From Candidatus Scalindua japonica (lineage in GTDB: Bacteria; Planctomycetota; Brocadiia; Brocadiales; Scalinduaceae): DNA of 64,000 nucleotides. Where the stretch lies: NCBI RefSeq assembly GCF_002443295.1, contig NZ_BAOS01000013.1, positions 186,001-250,000 of the forward strand, given 5' to 3'. The translations under genes were made by a program, and so were the position numbers. Shown here in pieces: positions 48,179-59,606 of the stretch. Under the pieces are notes generated by a model. That model saw only the letters and a program-made list of their open reading frames with translations. It had not been told where the DNA came from and searched no databases. How positions within the stretch are numbered: the stretch's first letter is position 1; the number at the start of each line of letters is the position of its first letter.

Positions 48179-48979
48179 TTATTGAGGAATGCGCAGGTTC
48201 TTTCTTTTCGTCTCTAATACCGGTTCCACTCTGTTAGATTTAATATTACTCAGCTCTTCTCCTATTTCCTGTAAATTCGTCAGGATTTTATTAAGATAGT
48301 CTTCTCTGTCACTCTTTTTGTAGCAAGCTCCATAGAATTTAATGGATTTTCTGTAATTCTCCACACCTTCTTTTACCATTTTCTTTTCCATATAAAGGCT
48401 TCCAAGTCTACGATAGACAATGGCAACCTGAAGAGCGGTATCTATGGATTCCGGTCGATAGTGTAACGCATAAAAAAGATACTCTAAGGCTTCATTGTAA
48501 TTTGCAATCTTTGTATCAACAGGTTTATTATTCACATGTTCTACTAATATCCTGTACCCCTTGCCTACCCAGTATATATATGGTGTCTTTGTCAGCCCCC
48601 GTGGAAGCTTAATGGGTTTAGCCACTTTTTCTTTCCAATTCTGAAGAACCGGAAGACTATAGATTTTTATTGAAACATCATATTCAATGTCCTTTCTAAT
48701 GATTACCAATGACACCTCAACCTTTTTATTTTTTATCTCTTTCGAGATTTTTACATAATCCGGTAATGATCTTATTTTCTTACCTTCTATTTCAAGGATT
48801 ATATCGCCACTCTTTAATCCCGCGTCAAAGCCGGGGCTTCCTGACTGTACTTCAACGATCTTTAAACCCTCCTTCTTCTCAGAAAAAATCATTCCGGAGA
48901 ATATTGATTGTGCATGAACCGTTGAAATACAAGTACCCAAAGAAACGATAGTAATAAAAAACAAAATATATAATCTCAT
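48179..48979 (-). CDS. PDZ-domain protein with TPR-like C-terminus
   Basis: This 266-residue protein has a signal peptide (1-23). A PDZ domain covers about 35-110 (GLKIVEVQSGSPGFDAGLKS, then GDIILEIEGKKI). Residues 160-235 form TPR-like helices (EALEYLFYALHYRPESIDTA). It lacks a protease domain. It starts 6 bp after the VWA gene stop and is the last gene of the BatA-type operon, perhaps linking the VWA proteins to periplasmic partners. Confidence 0.8.
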   Translation of the reverse strand: MRLYILFFITIVSLGTCISTVHAQSIFSGMIFSEKKEGLKIVEVQSGSPGFDAGLKSGDIILEIEGKKIRSLPDYVKISKEIKNKKVEVSLVIIRKDIEYDVSIKIYSLPVLQNWKEKVAKPIKLPRGLTKTPYIYWVGKGYRILVEHVNNKPVDTKIANYNEALEYLFYALHYRPESIDTALQVAIVYRRLGSLYMEKKMVKEGVENYRKSIKFYGACYKKSDREDYLNKILTNLQEIGEELSNIKSNRVEPVLETKRKNLRIPQ

Positions 48980-48985
48980 GTTATC

Positions 48986-51631
48986 TCAATTCCCTTGTCT
49001 ATTTAATTTTCTTACTGCAATATCGATAATGAACAGAAGAAGAGCCAGGGGAATAAGAAAGCCTTCGAGTCCCTTAGAAATTATCACCTCTTGTTCTTCT
49101 ACCGTTATCTCTTCCTTTAACGGATTATACTTGCCACCTGTAATCTCCGCAATATTATTAAGCTGCGAAATATTATTGTCTTTAACCGCATATTCAAGCG
49201 GTATTGTTGCTGTCTTTTCCGGCACAATCAACCCTTTAGTCTTTAAATCTATAACCTTTCCGCGTCTCACCCTTGATATTTTCAAATTATAGGTACCCGG
49301 ATTAACGCCATTCAGTTCCGAGATATATCTTTTCGGAGCTACCTGTTTGAGAAGAAGCTTTTGTCCATTTTCAATATAATCCGGTGATAGTAATCTCACT
49401 TCCAACTTTGTATCATCTTTTAGTAGAGATGACGGTTCTATCTGCAAGGAGACTGTATCATCATCCGTTTTTACCTTAATATCATAATTCGCTTTAGATA
49501 TATCCCGCATAGACCATCTCACTACCTGAGACCAGAACTTATTAAACATTGCCCAGTTAATCCACTTTGAAGACCATCGTGCATTTGCGTCAGACGCGTA
49601 AACAACCACCTTACCCAGCCCGTATCTCCAATTAGCCAGAATTGGGTCTGTCTTCCCCATTATGTTCGTTACGAGCGGGACTTCAACATTCTCCTTTGCT
49701 TCTGTGATTGTATGCCCTTTTAACGGAGGAAACTGTTTGTCGTAAATACCTTTCAATATCTGGCTCTCCTGGTTAATTGTCGGATAGAAATGCTCTTCAT
49801 GGAAATCTGATTGTGAAACAAAATGTTCCGAGTCCTTTACTATTAACCTGGGTAACCTTATTATATCAGTTATCTGATAAAACTGTCCCTTTGTCTTCTT
49901 CGCTATATCTTCCAACAGTTTTGTATTCACGAGCCACGTCCCAAGAGCAATGGTCGAAACCGTTATATTTGCCTGCTGAAACTTACTGATCATTCTATTA
50001 TAATGATAATATATTGATTTCGTGTTTCCATCAGAAAGCAAAATAACATGATTCACTTTTGAATCTGTTCTCATAATTTGGCGATAAGCGGAGTCCATGG
50101 CAGGAAAAATATCCGTTCCTCCATCCGCTTTTAACATACTCAGCTTTCTAATGATTTCTTTCTGGACTTCTTCTTTTTTCTTCAGTTCAACAATTGTATA
50201 CGGTGCTGTATCAAACGCAACAATACCAAAATTGTCATTTACTTTCAGCTGTTTAATCAGTTCAATTGATGCCTTTTTGGCAAAGAGCATCTTCCTGCCC
50301 AGCATACTCCCCGATTTGTCTATAATCAAGACCAAAGAGAGCCTTGTTTTCTTCTTTTTTTTGGGCGGTTCTCCTCCAATTATCTTAACCGGAAGTATTT
50401 CTTCTATTTTAGTGCCTGAATATCCGCCTTCAGCCGTGATGTTTGCCCCGCACGTCATCACAAATCCTCCACCGTAATCTTTTACATATTTTTCTAACAA
50501 CGTCATTTGTCCAGCACTGATAAAATCTCTGGACACATTAGAGAAGATTATACTATCATATTTAAGATACTCTTTTAGAGTTTTTGGTATCTGGTCCGGA
50601 GTTTTTATCTCTACGGCAATTGTTTTATCTTTCAGTGCATCAGGCAGATACATCTTCTGGTTTTTAGCGCCATTAATATACAGCAGCCTCGTTTTACCTG
50701 AAACATTAACATAAGCAAACTTACTGTTATTTTCTTTATCCAGGTCGAGTTCGTCATCTTTAATATCTAAGTCTGCTTTAAATTTTATAAATCCTTGTTC
50801 TTTACTTTGGTACGGGACCTCAAATACACTTATTCCGTTCTTAAACTCAGTGTCCCACTCTTGTAGTATACCGCCCCCTTTGTGTAGCTTTAAATTGCCT
50901 TTGACCGCTCTATCATTTCTGTTGTCAATCACAACTTTTACTTTAAACATCTCACCCTCGTTTATTTCCCTGGGAACAGCAACTTTTTTTATTAATATTT
51001 CGCCTTCTTCCCGGATATCTGGAGGAGATACAACAAAAACCTTTACATCATTACCTGTCGCCATTGTAAGCGCCTTTTCCACTTTACCCTGGTTCTCATT
51101 GCCATCTGACAGGAGAACAACAATTTTAGATGAATCTTCCGGCATAATACCAAGGGTAGCCATTAAGCCACTCGCGATATCAGTCCTATCGGTGCTGATA
51201 TTTGAATCTGTAACTTTTCCGAGTATTTCCTCCAATTTCAGATCTTCCGTAAGTGTAGGTGTAATAACTTTTGATTCACCACCAAAGATTACCACTCCCT
51301 TTTTAATCTTCTCATCCAGAACACCATCTAACTCCTTTACATAGTTCCACATCCATTCTTTTCCTTCTAATGTGATACTATCAGACATATCCATCAAATA
51401 CACGGCACTGATTTCACGCTTTGATTTCTCCTTTCCGCTGAATCCCCCTAACACAAGGATTACAAGCAGGAATACGAAAGAGCGTAAAAATGTAGAAAGG
51501 ATGATTTTTAAAACCGATACATGACGGTAGGCAAATATTGACACAATCCAGAAAACCGGAAGTGCATACAAAAACTTTAGATAATCAGGATTAGTAAATT
51601 GATAATCAAACTCATTAAGAAAGTTTATCAT
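48986..51631 (-). CDS. Membrane protein with two VWA-type regions and glutamine-amidotransferase-like core
   Basis: The 881-residue protein has two N-terminal helices (about 10-65) and one near the C-terminus. The first VWA-like region starts at AVYLMDMSDSITLEG (near 78), and the second carries a canonical MIDAS (LVLIIDKSGSMLGRK near 427, then TDIFPA and LLSDGN). Between them, the segment with DYGGGFVMTCG (near 390) matches the amidotransferase-like fold seen in such proteins. The next gene upstream overlaps by 4 bp. It belongs to the BatA/BatB-like membrane class; the function is probably in envelope stress or complex assembly. Confidence 0.82.
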   Translation of the reverse strand: MINFLNEFDYQFTNPDYLKFLYALPVFWIVSIFAYRHVSVLKIILSTFLRSFVFLLVILVLGGFSGKEKSKREISAVYLMDMSDSITLEGKEWMWNYVKELDGVLDEKIKKGVVIFGGESKVITPTLTEDLKLEEILGKVTDSNISTDRTDIASGLMATLGIMPEDSSKIVVLLSDGNENQGKVEKALTMATGNDVKVFVVSPPDIREEGEILIKKVAVPREINEGEMFKVKVVIDNRNDRAVKGNLKLHKGGGILQEWDTEFKNGISVFEVPYQSKEQGFIKFKADLDIKDDELDLDKENNSKFAYVNVSGKTRLLYINGAKNQKMYLPDALKDKTIAVEIKTPDQIPKTLKEYLKYDSIIFSNVSRDFISAGQMTLLEKYVKDYGGGFVMTCGANITAEGGYSGTKIEEILPVKIIGGEPPKKKKKTRLSLVLIIDKSGSMLGRKMLFAKKASIELIKQLKVNDNFGIVAFDTAPYTIVELKKKEEVQKEIIRKLSMLKADGGTDIFPAMDSAYRQIMRTDSKVNHVILLSDGNTKSIYYHYNRMISKFQQANITVSTIALGTWLVNTKLLEDIAKKTKGQFYQITDIIRLPRLIVKDSEHFVSQSDFHEEHFYPTINQESQILKGIYDKQFPPLKGHTITEAKENVEVPLVTNIMGKTDPILANWRYGLGKVVVYASDANARWSSKWINWAMFNKFWSQVVRWSMRDISKANYDIKVKTDDDTVSLQIEPSSLLKDDTKLEVRLLSPDYIENGQKLLLKQVAPKRYISELNGVNPGTYNLKISRVRRGKVIDLKTKGLIVPEKTATIPLEYAVKDNNISQLNNIAEITGGKYNPLKEEITVEEQEVIISKGLEGFLIPLALLLFIIDIAVRKLNRQGN

Positions 51632-53547
51632 ACAGTACCTGCCCTTACTTTCTTATGATAGAGCAACCATTCAATAAAAAGAAAAAATGGTACAAGTAAA
51701 AGAAGATATTTACCAAATTCTGTTTTTTTATCTTTTATCAGAGCTTCGGCTTCTTTCTCTTCAAATTTAAGTTCTACGTTGTCTGTCGATTCCGGAGCAA
51801 TCCTTGACTCATTTTCATCAAAGAAATTTGCCACAAACCTGGTATTAAGATTAGCATCTGAAATTTTGTATTCTCCTGTATAATCTATTTTGTTAAAGAC
51901 AAAATCAGTTTCAGTAGCATCATATTTCAGTGTTTCGTTTATAGGCGTTACTATTTCAACATTTTCTGTCAAGGCATAGTTCAGCCTGTACTTCCCTCCT
52001 GTTAACAGTTTATTATGATTTTCCGACTCATACGGATTTAACCACTGGATAATATTAAGTGTCATAATAAGCATCCGTAAACCGTCAGATTTTGAAAAGT
52101 CAAAATCACTCAGATCAAAACCCAATGTTACTATCTTCCTTCCTTCATACCTACCTGCAAAGGCAATGGGAGAATCATTTAAATTATCTGAAATCTTTAT
52201 TAATGGATTTGACCAATCGGGAAGTTTCATGGTAAATGCTTCCTTAATATTTAAATTATCCAGGGTATTGAGATGCATCATCACAGGATGCGTATTGTCC
52301 CAGTCGAGTATCTTTACCTGTAACACCAGGTTGTGTTCTCGGACCAGTTCATTACTGAAAGCGCTACCCTCATCTGCCTGTAAATTCGATGAGTTCAAAT
52401 ACGGCATTATGTACAATGAATTAATTCCGGGATTTTCTTCCGGAACAAACTTGTGAAAAATTGCGGCATCAAAATCTTTTATAAATTCCGGTTTATACTT
52501 AGATGCACTCATCCGTGTTATTATTATCCGCTTGGTACTGTTTTCTATCTTCGCAAGCTCATTCTGCAGATTATAATTATCTGAAACTAATAATATATTG
52601 ATAGGTTTTATTTCATTAATTTTTGCATAAGCTGTATTATCAACTGAAAGAAAATCGTCCGTCTGTATACTGGCTTTTAAGATACCCGGGGCATTAAGAT
52701 TTTGTATACTTAATCTTTTCTGGCCATTACCTGATAATTCAAATTTCTTTTCCATTATGATTTCATCATTCAAGAAAACACTCAACCCAACCGTTTTACT
52801 ATCATCTGAATAATTTTCAATTGTTACATAAGCTTCTCGCTCCGTGTAATCTTTAAACATATCCTGATATACATCCAGAGACGAAATGGCAACGTTTGCA
52901 GATTTCTCTCCAAACGTAACAAATTTTATATTTCCCGACTTTAAATTGGTATAGTTTATTGAAGACGGTGATCTGTCGGTCAATACATACATCTCTCCTT
53001 TTTCTACATTTTTAAGAAATGAAACTCCCAGACTTACCCCCTCATCAAGGTTGGTTCCAGTATCTTTTGGCATTAAGTCTTTGATTACACTATTCAACCT
53101 TGCTTTATCACCCGTAAAGTTACTGATAACCCTGGAAGTATAATTTGAAGAAATAACCATCATCTTATCTGATTGACCAAGTTTACCCACCATTTTAAGT
53201 GCATACGACCTGGCCTCGTCAAAACGTGATCCATTCTCTTCAATAGTTTGCATACTTGCAGATGAGTCAATGACAACAACAACACTCTTTCCGGAAATAT
53301 TAATTATGCTGGATTTAAGATATGGCTTTGCAAGAAAAAAAACAAGAAGTAGAATAAGGAGTACTTGTAACAGGAAAAGAAGGTCTACCTTAAAGACTTT
53401 ACTCCGTACAGTATCTTCCTTAAGTATTCCCCATGGAATCAGACTCGGCACATGCACTACATTTTTCTTTTTATTAAAAACATAGAATAATACGACAAGT
53501 CCTATTGATGCTAAATATCCAAATGCGATTAAATTTAAAAAACCCAT
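51628..53547 (-). CDS. BatA-type VWA membrane protein
   Basis: This 639-residue protein begins with a BatA N-terminal domain (HVPSLIPWGILKED and two helices at about 5-22 and 58-75), then a VWA domain with MIDAS in VVVVIDSSASMQTIEENG and TDRSPSS. A long beta-rich region (about 230-600) and a final helix follow. It is the first gene of the three-gene run with the 881-aa VWA and PDZ proteins. The usual MoxR ATPase and DUF58 gene are not next to it in this window. Confidence 0.85.
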   Translation of the reverse strand: MGFLNLIAFGYLASIGLVVLFYVFNKKKNVVHVPSLIPWGILKEDTVRSKVFKVDLLFLLQVLLILLLVFFLAKPYLKSSIINISGKSVVVVIDSSASMQTIEENGSRFDEARSYALKMVGKLGQSDKMMVISSNYTSRVISNFTGDKARLNSVIKDLMPKDTGTNLDEGVSLGVSFLKNVEKGEMYVLTDRSPSSINYTNLKSGNIKFVTFGEKSANVAISSLDVYQDMFKDYTEREAYVTIENYSDDSKTVGLSVFLNDEIIMEKKFELSGNGQKRLSIQNLNAPGILKASIQTDDFLSVDNTAYAKINEIKPINILLVSDNYNLQNELAKIENSTKRIIITRMSASKYKPEFIKDFDAAIFHKFVPEENPGINSLYIMPYLNSSNLQADEGSAFSNELVREHNLVLQVKILDWDNTHPVMMHLNTLDNLNIKEAFTMKLPDWSNPLIKISDNLNDSPIAFAGRYEGRKIVTLGFDLSDFDFSKSDGLRMLIMTLNIIQWLNPYESENHNKLLTGGKYRLNYALTENVEIVTPINETLKYDATETDFVFNKIDYTGEYKISDANLNTRFVANFFDENESRIAPESTDNVELKFEEKEAEALIKDKKTEFGKYLLLLVPFFLFIEWLLYHKKVRAGTV

Positions 53548-54191
53548 AAATTAGCTAATAAAATGTTTATGATCATGTTTACAGCTTGATAAAAATCATA
53601 TATATTATTATAACATAATAACTTAAGGTGTATGTGTTTACAACAAATATTTACAGTCAAATGTAACATCTAAGGACATATAGGCATGCAGATATCAACA
53701 AGCCCTTCGGCGAGATGAACCTTTCTACATTGTTGTCTCGTGTTTATTAAGAAGTACAGTGTCAAACCGAAAGTAACGGTAGGGTACGGGGAAGTACACT
53801 TGCTCCCCGCATGAATGATGAGTCGCTCACCCGGATGAATCCGTTCGGACGGGGACTGGGACAAGCAAGTGGATCACTGGTTCGAGTACAGTATCTCCCA
53901 TATTGCCATACAGGGAGTTATGACAAAATGAAAAGTATTTACAACCACCTTTTTGAGCTATTGTAGTAGGATTGTAGTCAAACTTTTCCAAAATCTGGAC
54001 ACCTGCCATTAAGCATTCTACCGCATCATAATGGCTTAACATAAAAGATACTATACAGTTATGTAATTGAAAAGAATACACTTGAAACAATTCGGATATA
54101 CTATGTTACTATACAGAAATAATAAATAAGATTACTAGCCGTCATAGTGAGAAAAGTAAATTGGAAAAAAGAAAAGATCAAATAGCTTTAA
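53548..54191. other. Intergenic region with GC-richer block
   Basis: No supported gene. The part 53690-53900 is GC-richer than its surroundings and contains GGGTACGGGGAAGTACAC and several short palindromic pieces, but I cannot assign it to an RNA, intron or transposase. The minus-strand frames 53670-53864 and 53827-54090 have no family pattern. Confidence 0.4.
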
Positions 54192-54443
54192 CTCAAGTGT
54201 TATACTTTTATAATTGTAGAAGAGTATGTCACTCACTATATTATGCCAAATGACCAGAAGGGAGATGCTCTTCATTTAGCCCTTGCATCCTGTCACCATT
54301 CTTACTTTTTGCTGAATTGGAACTGTGCCCATTTAGCGAATGTAAATAAATTTGAGCACATTCGACACATCAATACTATGCTGGGATTGTATGTTCCAAT
54401 CTCAACCACACCTTATGAATTACTTTACTGGGAGGGAAAATAA
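54192..54443 (+). pseudogene. PIN-domain protein, C-terminal fragment
   Basis: The frame opens after a TAA at 54189 with IVEEYVTHYIMPNDQKGDAL, then HLALASCHHSYFLLNWNCAH and NTMLGLYVPISTTPYELL. This is the end of a PIN-type protein family whose members carry DALHLALA and a NC.H..N block. The N-terminal acidic residues are missing, so it is a remnant. Confidence 0.7.
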
Positions 54444-54490
54444 GGGAAGCTACCTGATTTTGTTAACTGAAATTACTGCTGGTTAAAAAT

Positions 54491-57400
54491 ATGCTGAATA
54501 ATTACCAAAAAAAATATATATAGGATTATCAGGTTTTTTATTGATTGTGCTTTTGGTCTTTCATTATCTGGGACCAACATTCGTTAACTCAGAAGGAATG
54601 AAGAAAAAGGTCCAGACCGTTATCTCACAAAAAGTAGGCGGCAAAGTGGAATATAAGACCGTTGATCTATCAATATTTCCAATCATTCATGCTGTCATTC
54701 ATCAGGTAAGTATTTCCATACCGGAAAAGGGTGAGGGAACGATAAAGACGTTGAACATCATTCCGAAGATATTACCCCTTTTCATCGGTAAATTTCTCAT
54801 TGACAAAATCCGGATAGAATCTCCCGATATGAAGATGGTAATGCCCCGGAGTTTTGAGCAAAGCAATGAAGCTAAGGAACCCTTCAATCTTGATACATTC
54901 AAAGATACGGTGATCGGTATGTTATCTCCTTTGACAACAGAACTACAGGAATTTCAAATTACCATCAAAGATGGAGCATTCAATCTTATTGAAGAGGCTG
55001 TAATGGTTTTTACCTTGCGTAATGTACAGGCGGAAATTGGTTGTCTTTCTCAAGAGATAAAAATCAAAATAAATGGTACATCCAGTATTTGTAAAGATAT
55101 TTCGGTGATTGCGAGTTTTGGCCAGAAAGATTTGAAAGGCAAGGGAGAGGTTGAACTCAGACACTTTCAGCCGCAGACTCTTTTTGACCGTTTTTTACCG
55201 GATGCTGTTTATCGAATATCAGAACCGATTGATAAGGTGATTGTGAACCTTAAAACAGATGGGCCCAATGATTTACAGGTCGGATTAAAAGGCTCCTTAC
55301 CCAATCTGACATTACGTAAGGGAGACATGCAATCAGTCATAAAATGTAAAAACATGGAGGGTTCTCTTCATTTTGAGGAAGGCAAAACGAAAATATCTCT
55401 TACAGATCTTGACCTTGATCAACCTCAGCTCAATATGATTGGAGACTTTGTTGTCGATCATGAAACGCAGCAAATCAACCTGGAGCTTACGGGTCGTGAT
55501 ATTGACATTCCTACGGTACGGGAAAAAGCTCTGGCTTTTGCAGGAGATAATGAGGTAGTAAAAACACTTTTTCAAATTTTGAAAGGTGGCAGATTGCCTG
55601 ACATCGTAATCAGGAGTCAGGGAAGGTCATTTGGTGATCTTGGTAACATGGAAAACCTTGTCATAAAGGGTAATATTCGTGAAGGTAAAATCTTAATTCC
55701 TGGTCCTGATTTTATTTTGGAAAATGTCACGGGGGATCTGGTTGTTGAACAGGGCATCCTGGAAGGCACTAAAATTGATGCTAAACTTAAAGATGCTTTC
55801 GGCAGGGAAGGAAGAATCAGCGTCGGCCTTACCGGAAAGGATGCACCTCTTCATGTTGAAACAAAGATAACAACAGATGCCGAACAAATTCCGCCACTTC
55901 TCAAGAGATTAACTAAAAATAAAAACTTTTTAAGTGCAATCAAACGGCTAATAAACGTTAAAGGAACGGTTACCGGTACACTTGTCATCGGTGGACGTCT
56001 TGACGCAATTACCGCAAAAGTGGATATTGATAGAATCAATGTCTCTGCTCATTACGACGGGGTTCCATTCCCCTTACAGATTAATGATGGGAGGGTTCAT
56101 TATGATGGGGAGAACATAAGTATGACAAACCTGGGAGGTACATTTGGCAGTTCTTTGTTTTCAGAACTTACGGCCGGGATAAGCCTTGGAGAAGATGCCA
56201 GTATAGAAATTCAATCAGGGAGGATCCTGGCTTTACTCAAAGAATTATACCCATGGGTATACTCATTTGAGAAAGTGGAAAAAGGCCTTAAAGATGTAAA
56301 AGCAGTAAGTGGTATCCTTCGGTTTTCGTCATTGAAGCTGCATGGTCCGCTTGCCATGCCGGAAAGCTGGAGTATAGAGGCAACGGGTGAGGTTGAAGAT
56401 CTTATCGTGGATACAACCCTATTCCCAGAGTCAATTAAAATAGAAAAAGGAAATCTTAAAGCAGTGGAGAATAAGATCCTTTTGACAGCTGCAAAGGTAA
56501 ATGCAGGAGACAGTTCATTAAGAATATCAGCAACGGTTAATCATCATATGACAGAGTTTGTCAAGGTTGATATTGGATTCGAAGGGGAAATGGGAAAGGA
56601 ATCAATGAATTGGATAGAAAACCGTTTTAAGCTACCAGCAGAATTTAGTATCAGGCCGCCACTCTCCATACCAGAGGCCCATCTAACCTGGAAAAAAGAT
56701 TCAGGCATATCATTTATCAGTACTCTTGTGTTTCAAGATGGCCCCGGAATTTCTTTTGATATGTTTCTGAATGCTGAAGGCTTGAAGATTAATAACATTC
56801 TTATTCAGGACGCAGAAACCAACGCTTCTTTTGCATGCGGCCTTAAAGAAGAGGTGATTGACTTTAGTTTTACCGGTAATTTGTCACATACGACTACGGA
56901 TAAAATTTTCCACAATACCCCATTTTCTAAGGAGTGGATAAAGGGTGATTTCGAGGCACATATCCTGTTGGATAAACCGAAACATTCTATATTTCACGGT
57001 ATACTTGAAGGGGGGGATTTCTCATTCCCCTGGATACAAAAGGTACCCTTGAACATAAACGATATTGCATTGCATGCAGATAACAAAAGTGTCATGGTAG
57101 ATTCTCTCAGACTCACCTGGAAAGACAATCACCTTTCAGTAAATGGTGATGTTAATATTTCTGAAAATGGTTTTCTCTTTGATTTGGTTATGTCTGCCGA
57201 TGGAATAAACTGGGATACAATCAGAAAAACCCTGGATATTGGGAATAAAAAACAAGATAAGAATGAGGATAATAAAAAAAAAGAGGAGGAGAGTGAAGAG
57301 AGCCATTTTTGGGAACTTCCCATAAAGGGTTTTCTCAGATTAGATGCGGAATCCTTCACGTTCGACCAATACACCTGGGAGCCGTTACAGGCCAAACTCT

Positions 57401-58158
57401 CCTTCGACCCTGATTGTATAAGCATAGAGGTTATTGATGCCAATGTATGCGGAACTTCCTGCCCCGGAGTATTGGAAGTAACCCCTCAGGATATATCATT
57501 AGATTTTCAATTACAGAGCCGTAATCAAGAATTAAGTACAACAATACAATGTTTTGGTGATAAAAACGATTTTATAACGGGTGAGCTTCACCTTGAGGCT
57601 CAGGCAATGGCACGTGGAGCAAGTAAAGAATTAGTTAAGTCGCTTAATGGAAATTTTGAAGGTACCGCAAAGAATGGAAAGATAAGCCGCTTTGGATTGT
57701 TAGCAAAGATTTTTGCCTTCCTGAATCTTACTGAGACTTTCAGGGGCAAGTTACCGGGCATTACAAAGGAAGGGTTTCCGTATAAATCCATGACTCTAAA
57801 CGGAGAAATACAGAATGGTCTTTTTATGATAAATGAATACGTCTTAGACGCTCCTTCAATGCGAGTAACCAGTCATGGTTCTGTCGATATTTTTGCGAAT
57901 GAATTAGATCTTGAGTTACTAATGTCTCCTTTTAAAACTGTCGATTTTATCATAAATAACATACCAATAATAAGAGGCATTTTAGGCGGCACCCTTGTCT
58001 CCATTCCTGTTAAAGTAAAAGGCGATATTGAAAACCCGATGATTTCATACTTTCCCTTTTCAGTTGTTGGCAGAAAATTGCTGAATACGACAAAGAGAGC
58101 TCTGAATACACCGGCGAATATTATAAAACCGCTCATACCAGGCAAGGGGAAAAAATGA
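54491..58158 (+). CDS. AsmA-like large envelope protein
   Basis: The main frame runs from 54541 (TTG) to 58158, 1205 residues. The natural start is likely ATG 54491: MLNNYQKK then a frame change at the A8 run 54507-54514 would join to IYIGLSGFLLIVLLVFHYLG, a normal N-terminal membrane anchor. The body is repetitive beta structure, typical of AsmA/YhdP-type proteins, with a C-terminal block SMTLNGEIQNGLF and a final ISYFPFSVVGRK. These proteins span the periplasm and move lipids to the outer membrane or affect its assembly. It is a single gene in a loose region. Confidence 0.82.
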
Positions 58159-58177
58159 TCATCACAAGTTCTTTACT

Positions 58178-58573
58178 TTGGCTATTCAATCTGATGCAGT
58201 GTTTCTTGCCAATATTTTGCAAAAGAAAAGGTGGTCTATAATAAAAAGTGAGAATCCAGTATTCGTTACTTCTGATAAAGCTGGTTTGCAAAGGGAAATT
58301 AACGGACATAAAACAAAGAATAAAAACGAACAAGACGGTCTTCTATACATTTTCCCAAGACACTATACAACAGGAGGAATTAAGGGTAAGTTATTAATCT
58401 GTTATAATGAACAGAAAGAGAAGAATCTTAGGGAATTAAACTCTTTATACATAGTCTATATAAGAGATATAATGGAAGGGTTTAGATTAACACGAACTGT
58501 TGCTCTAACAAAAAATCAGAAAAAAATACTAAAATCTATTGATAAAAAACTCTTATCATGTTGTAGCGGGTAA
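58178..58573 (+). pseudogene. DUF4238-like fragment
   Basis: The frame has no ATG near its start and is open back into the end of the AsmA gene. The part FLANILQKKRWSIIKSENPVF then VTSDKAGLQ resembles the middle of DUF4238 proteins (W-[IV]-[IL]...P-F-[IV]-T-S-D), followed by LLYIFPRHYTT. The N-terminal half is missing, so it is likely a remnant. The match is weak. Confidence 0.45.
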
Positions 58574-58673
58574 AAACAGACAGGAATTTGGGTAACAAGG
58601 CAAGTACCTGTCTCAGGAGAAATTATTTTGTAGCTTCTGCAGGCATTTTGACAATTTCTTTAAATCCCTGATA

Positions 58674-59075
58674 CTATACGATAAGCAAGGTCAAAAGGAA
58701 GGCCTGCTTCAAGGATTTTTTTCTAACCACTTCATGGTTGTACTCTGCTTTTTCAATATAAACTTTCTTTGTTTCCGTATCATAAATCTTGTAAGAAGCC
58801 ATAGGGATAACGTCTCGTGGCTGATCAACGGAACCTGGATTGATGTAGTAACGTTGGCCTGGACTCAAGGAAATATCAAATGTTTCCAACCTCTCCACAG
58901 ACTGTCGTTCTTGCAACATGAGCTTTTTATCGAATTGGTCTGTAGGGATAAAGACGGAAGCGTGCACGTCTCTTTTGTGTTTTGTATACAAATATGCCGC
59001 TGGTTTATGTGTGTACCCGGCAAATGTTATCTTTGAATTTAATATGCTGTAATTTAATAAAATAGAATTCATCAC
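58674..59075 (-). pseudogene. Metallophosphoesterase, C-terminal fragment
   Basis: The frame reads ITFAGYTHKPAAYLYTKHKR, with GYTH in place of GHTH, and later RYYINPGSVDQPRDVIPMAS, then YKIYDTETKKVYIEKAEYNH, as in YfcE/ApaH-type phosphoesterases. The N-terminal metal motifs (DxH, GD, GNH) are absent, so it is truncated. Confidence 0.72.
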
Positions 59076-59606
59076 ATAATATTATGTTAAACACTCTATT
59101 AATTAATTATATTGCCTTATTAATGCATATTTGTTTCATTTGGAGCCAAATATATACTGAATAGTTTGTAATAGTAACTGTGCTCATAGTTGTCAATTTT
59201 TTTTAATAAGTGTTCATGTACCCAAATTCATCAAATGCAAAATTTATCGTTTATTAATGAATGCAAGGAACTTAACTCAGGTTTTGAATGTTAGCATTGT
59301 TTTGAAGCAGTGATTAATTAATTTACATACAACAAGAGAGAGTGTGTGTGATGCTTGAAGAGAGTACCAACGGAGCATAACGACAACATTAGAAGACAAA
59401 CGTAAAAATAGTTGAAAAGCGGTTGAAAAGTTACTTGCTATTGGTGATGATCTTGATTACATTAATGAACATATAAAGAAATGAAGCAAAGAAGAATACT
59501 TTGGTGTTAGATATAATTTTTGAGAGTTTTAATAAAAGGCAAAGCTCTGGAGTCACTTATTCAATTAGATGTTTGTTTCTTCAACAAAATATTTTTGTAT
59601 TTACTC
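59076..59606. other. Gene-poor region
   Basis: AT-rich, no supported gene. A short plus-strand piece near 59420-59480 (VEKLLAIGDDLDYINEHIKK) looks like the tail of a lost protein gene. Confidence 0.35.

Noticed and set aside
53670-54090. Possible group II intron or transposase remnant in the GC-richer block
   Set aside because: No reverse-transcriptase motif, domain V sequence or transposase signature could be found; only composition differs.
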